23,006 nt of DNA from Elysia marginata. Lineage: Eukaryota; Mollusca; Gastropoda; Plakobranchidae. How positions within the stretch are numbered: the first letter of the stretch is position 1; each line of letters opens with the position of its first letter. The DNA is taken from positions 216,201-239,206 of the forward strand of contig BMAT01009408.1 in NCBI GenBank assembly GCA_019649035.1, written 5' to 3'. The position numbers and the translations under genes are program-made. This document shows positions 20,077 to 23,006 of the stretch, one piece after another. The notes under the pieces were generated by a model that was not told the origin of the DNA, searched no databases, and saw only the letters and a program-made list of their open reading frames with translations.

Positions 20077-20470
20077 ATTTTTGTTTCGGTCATCTAACGT
20101 TATACTCAACTTTGTCAGGCAACGAAAGTTAAGAAGTGATTATTTTCATCTACTTTTTCTACATTTTAAGTCGTAACGCGGAACTGGTTTGCGCTTAAAA
20201 AGAAAATCTTCTTGAGAGGAAAGTAAAAATTTGTTTACAACATGGAACGCTTTTTATGTCTATGTAGATAATTTGTTGCTGCTTTATTCTATAATTAATG
20301 TATGTCATTAAAGCACACTGCTTTTCTTTAATTAGAACTTTTTCTTCGTCAAAATGCCTTGTGGAATATTTAATATTGTAGTTATCTACACCGAAGAAGT
20401 TCTTCATAACACATGTATTTTTACTACACAATCATTTGCTTGGGGAAAAACCATTATAATGATGCACAGT
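20077..20470. other. AT-rich spacer
   Basis: A 78-codon minus-strand frame (20431-20195) shows no motif; nothing else seen. Confidence 0.5.
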
Positions 20471-20736
20471 GCTTTTCTAGCTCTTTCGGTTAGAGAAAAA
20501 AAATCGCTCACTTTGTGTATTTAGGGAAATGGTGAGCTTCTAATGTGAAGGTCTCTTACATTTATAAAGATAATTTGTGGTTAAAATCCATGAGCGCATT
20601 AAAAAAAATGCGTGGAATCGAAAGGGACAGAAATGTTTTTGTTTTTGTTTTTTTTTAATTAGAGCGGACAATTATTTCTTCTCATTCATAGCCTACAATT
20701 TTAAATGCACCTATGTGGTGCTAGTTTAAAAATCAT
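20471..20736. repeat. Direct duplication, copy 1
   Basis: This 266-bp block, from GCTTTTCTAGCTCTTTCGG to AGTTTAAAAATCAT, recurs at 21091-21355. The copies differ by one base in an A-run (8 versus 7 A) and one G/A substitution after TTTAATTA. The block is not coding. It contains a short hairpin GCGCATT-A-run-AATGCGT and a TTTTTG run. It does not start TG or end CA. Confidence 0.95.
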
Positions 20737-21090
20737 AGTTTGGATACAATATTAAGAAGTATTCCTTTTGCTTTAGGCAGAGCCTTTTTCGTTTGTTTTG
20801 TTTTTGTCATTGATTCAGGTTTCACCCGTTGATACAGTGACATTCTATCTTAAATTTGAATCTACAGCTTTGTTTTCTCACACTTGACTGTTTAGTTTGG
20901 GTTTTAGGGGAGAAACGGACTTCCCTGGAAAATATTGTTCTCATTTAGGTCTGTGTGAGGTGAAGGCAATTCGGTAAGTGTATCGTTCGCTTGACGTTTG
21001 AAAGGCTTTGATCCCGCCCAGAAAATTTCGTGAGTATCACCATATTTAAGTGCTGATTTGAGATCGCGATTACAATCATTTTACTCTCAA
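20737..21090. other. Spacer between the two duplication copies
   Basis: A 354-bp unique AT-rich stretch with no open frame. Beside copy 1 I see no clear tRNA primer-binding site, and beside copy 2 no polypurine tract, which argues against a small LTR element. Confidence 0.7.
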
Positions 21091-21355
21091 GCTTTTCTAG
21101 CTCTTTCGGTTAGAGAAAAAAAATCGCTCACTTTGTGTATTTAGGGAAATGGTGAGCTTCTAATGTGAAGGTCTCTTACATTTATAAAGATAATTTGTGG
21201 TTAAAATCCATGAGCGCATTAAAAAAATGCGTGGAATCGAAAGGGACAGAAATGTTTTTGTTTTTGTTTTTTTTTAATTAAAGCGGACAATTATTTCTTC
21301 TCATTCATAGCCTACAATTTTAAATGCACCTATGTGGTGCTAGTTTAAAAATCAT
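21091..21355. repeat. Direct duplication, copy 2
   Basis: The 265-bp second copy is about 99% identical to 20471-20736 with sharp edges on both sides. The flanking bases (CTCAA before, CTTCTTAG after) do not match those around copy 1 (CACAGT before, AGTTTGG after). Confidence 0.95.
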
Positions 21356-21522
21356 CTTCTTAGGAAGGTCACTTAAAAAAACCAACATAAATACTTTCAC
21401 GGATCAAACCAATCTGTGAAAAGGTACCAGATAATTTCACCCTGACTGTTGCTCCTCCTTAGTCGCCACTGACTTCTTATAAGGTCATAGGAAAGCTGTG
21501 GAGACTAAATGATGATACGATG

Positions 21523-21537
21523 ACACCTGACAGGTGT
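21523..21537. promoter_or_regulatory. Inverted E-box pair
   Basis: ACACCTG-A-CAGGTGT is a perfect 7-bp inverted repeat around one base. It holds a CACCTG and a CAGGTG, the E-box form bound by Snail/ZEB-type zinc fingers and some bHLH proteins. A chance occurrence is possible. Confidence 0.25.
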
Positions 21538-21561
21538 GGCCATCAGCTACCCCCTCACTTC

Positions 21562-21563
<2 letters not shown>

Positions 21564-21597
<34 letters not shown>

Positions 21598-21642
21598 CTC
21601 GCTCTCTCTCTCTTTCTCTCTCTCTGATCCTCTCTCTATCTC
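21564..21642. repeat. (CT)n microsatellite with CGCT interruptions
   Basis: About 35 CT units, twice interrupted by GCTC, ending in CTAT. The Ser/Leu-rich plus-strand frames here are artefacts. Confidence 0.95.
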
Positions 21643-22597
21643 AAGCTCCCCAGAGACTGATTTTTTCCATTCCAACTTTTCTTTTTTATTCTTCCTGCCA
21701 TCATGCGTGCGAAGTTTCTTACAGAATCACCGTGTAAGGAATAAAAGGGGATCATGGATGAATGACTCGTGGTAGCCTGTGAACAGCACCGCAAAGACTA
21801 CCAGGTGGAGTGATATTAAACATTTTATATTGCATTTGTCTTCAGTGTGAACCTTAGAGAAAAGTATCTACTGCTTTAAAATTATCTAATTTCTTTTGAG
21901 AAATTCTTTCCGCAGTCATAAATTTCAGTCGTAAAATTATTTAGTAATGACGGATGAATAGACCGATAGAGGAAGAAATGGGCATTCTAGACACTGTTTG
22001 ACAAGCTGTAAGAGTAATTTTTCATTTGTCAGCTGACCCAATCTGGCTAGTCTTGTCTCGCAGCTTTTTAAATCTCATGCTGTAGAAGGACAGGGATCGT
22101 AAAGAATGCCAGAAGGCGAGTTTTAATCTGCAATGTGTAGAGAATTCTGAGAGGAAGCCAGCACAGCTCTAAAGATTTATTTCCACCATCGTGGTGACGG
22201 CGAAGGCTACAGACACACATCTGTGCAGAGCGCTGCTTGCTGCTGCTGCGGTTGGCGACCACCAACGAATCCAAGCAATGCCTTTACCCATTTTCCCCTT
22301 TTCATAATTCTCAGTCTTTTTGCTCGCCGTTCTCGCATCCTTGTCTTCTGAGAACAATAGGCCTATAATGGCGACATTAGAATAGAGAAAAGAGGCAGGA
22401 GCGGAGAGAGGACGGTAAAGCCGTGAAACCAAGGGGGACCTGGGACGAGGCTGAGAATCTCTGACACTCCGATTCCCTGGTTCCCTGCTGAAGACACCAC
22501 AAAACCGATTCAGTTTTGACGGCAGCGTTTTATAATACAAACTGTTTGTAGCAGGGTCTGGATTCTTTATACCCTGGCTTTTGATTAAGCGATATAA
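21643..22597. other. Mixed-composition stretch, no gene established
   Basis: The part around 22180-22460 is richer in G+C and has an ATGGCGAC site (22368-22375) and a short TGC run (about 22233-22249). A 123-codon minus-strand frame (22540-22169) runs through it, but it has no recognisable domain and a basic, Ser-rich composition. It could be a first exon, an untranslated region or chance. Confidence 0.35.
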
Positions 22598-22611
22598 AGG
22601 AGAGAAAGAGA

Positions 22612-22659
<48 letters not shown>
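22598..22659. repeat. (GA)n microsatellite
   Basis: About 60 bp of GA with AGAAG variants at its left edge and GAAA within. Confidence 0.95.
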
Positions 22660-23006
22660 CGCGTAGAACTGGGCAGATTATTTTAAAGAGAAAGACAGAA
22701 AAAGAAGCAGAGAATGGGGCAAAGAATTGATAGAATTGAAGGACAAAAGGTATTGCTATACGATTTTATTTAGTAGAGAAGATTAAAATAATAAACTGGT
22801 CAAAAGCAAAGCTGAGATTTACGCTTTACTTGGAAAGAGGAAAGCAAAGGAATGAAATTACATTTTAGTGGTAGAGGAAATAAAACGTATGTTGTCATAT
22901 CATATAAAAATTAATATTGTTTGAAATGTTGCCAAGAAAATTTTCGGACTAATAAACGGATTAAAGCGCAATAAGTGTCTCTCAAAAGTGCATTTAACTC
23001 ACACCA
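22660..23006. other. AT-rich right edge, nothing recognised
   Basis: A-rich, with no open frame of note and no repeat that I recognise. Confidence 0.5.

Noticed and set aside
20471-21355. A complete TRIM-type small LTR retrotransposon
   Set aside because: The repeats do not start TG or end CA, no flanking target-site duplication is visible, and no primer-binding site or polypurine tract adjoins the spacer.
21534-21775. Ser/Leu-rich plus-strand frames of 67 and 79 codons
   Set aside because: Artefacts of the (CT)n microsatellite.

Overview
The window looks like animal nuclear DNA, AT-rich and non-coding, most likely from a marine invertebrate. A mollusc is my best guess, based on the tRNA-headed SINE architecture, the mix of decayed non-LTR retrotransposons, and the abundance of long (CT)n/(GA)n and (TATC)n microsatellites. 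I cannot name a species. I find no intact protein-coding gene, no rRNA, no functional tRNA and no CRISPR array. The longest open frames (about 100-146 codons) are close to what chance gives in 23 kb at this base composition. Several of them are only translated microsatellites.

Layout. 1-206 is a long pyrimidine tract. 207-4000 is mostly featureless, with a GC-rich patch (1880-2118), a LINE 3' end whose TATC tail runs into microsatellite (about 2690-2922), and a tRNA-headed SINE on the minus strand (about 3745-4010). 4340-9580 holds microsatellites, a CpG-rich patch with a perfect 10-bp palindrome (about 5340-5560), a second partial SINE (7897-7990) and a small promoter-like patch (8525-8730).

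9586-14278 is a retroelement graveyard and the richest part of the window. In order it holds a SINE with a likely 7-bp target-site duplication; a plus-strand reverse-transcriptase (RT) remnant whose YADD box reads YAAD; a Jockey-like element whose 5' part is inverted relative to its 3' part, as twin priming would produce; a minus-strand RTE-like RT with many frameshifts; and a possible L2/CR1-like RT scrap. All are dead copies.

14280-19480 is largely empty apart from a (CT)n tract, a frame on the minus strand broken by one TGA (16273-16693), and a GC-rich patch with a LINE/SINE-like tail (16920-17210). 19490-19920 is the best candidate for a gene start: it is CpG-rich and carries an ETS site and two YY1-like sites. 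20471-21355 contains a recent direct duplication of about 266 bp with only two differences. The right end is microsatellite and unassigned DNA.

No genes here work together in the sense of an operon. The story is repeat insertion, nesting and decay, with one or two possible promoters whose exons I cannot establish. Family assignments come from remembered protein motifs, not from database searches.
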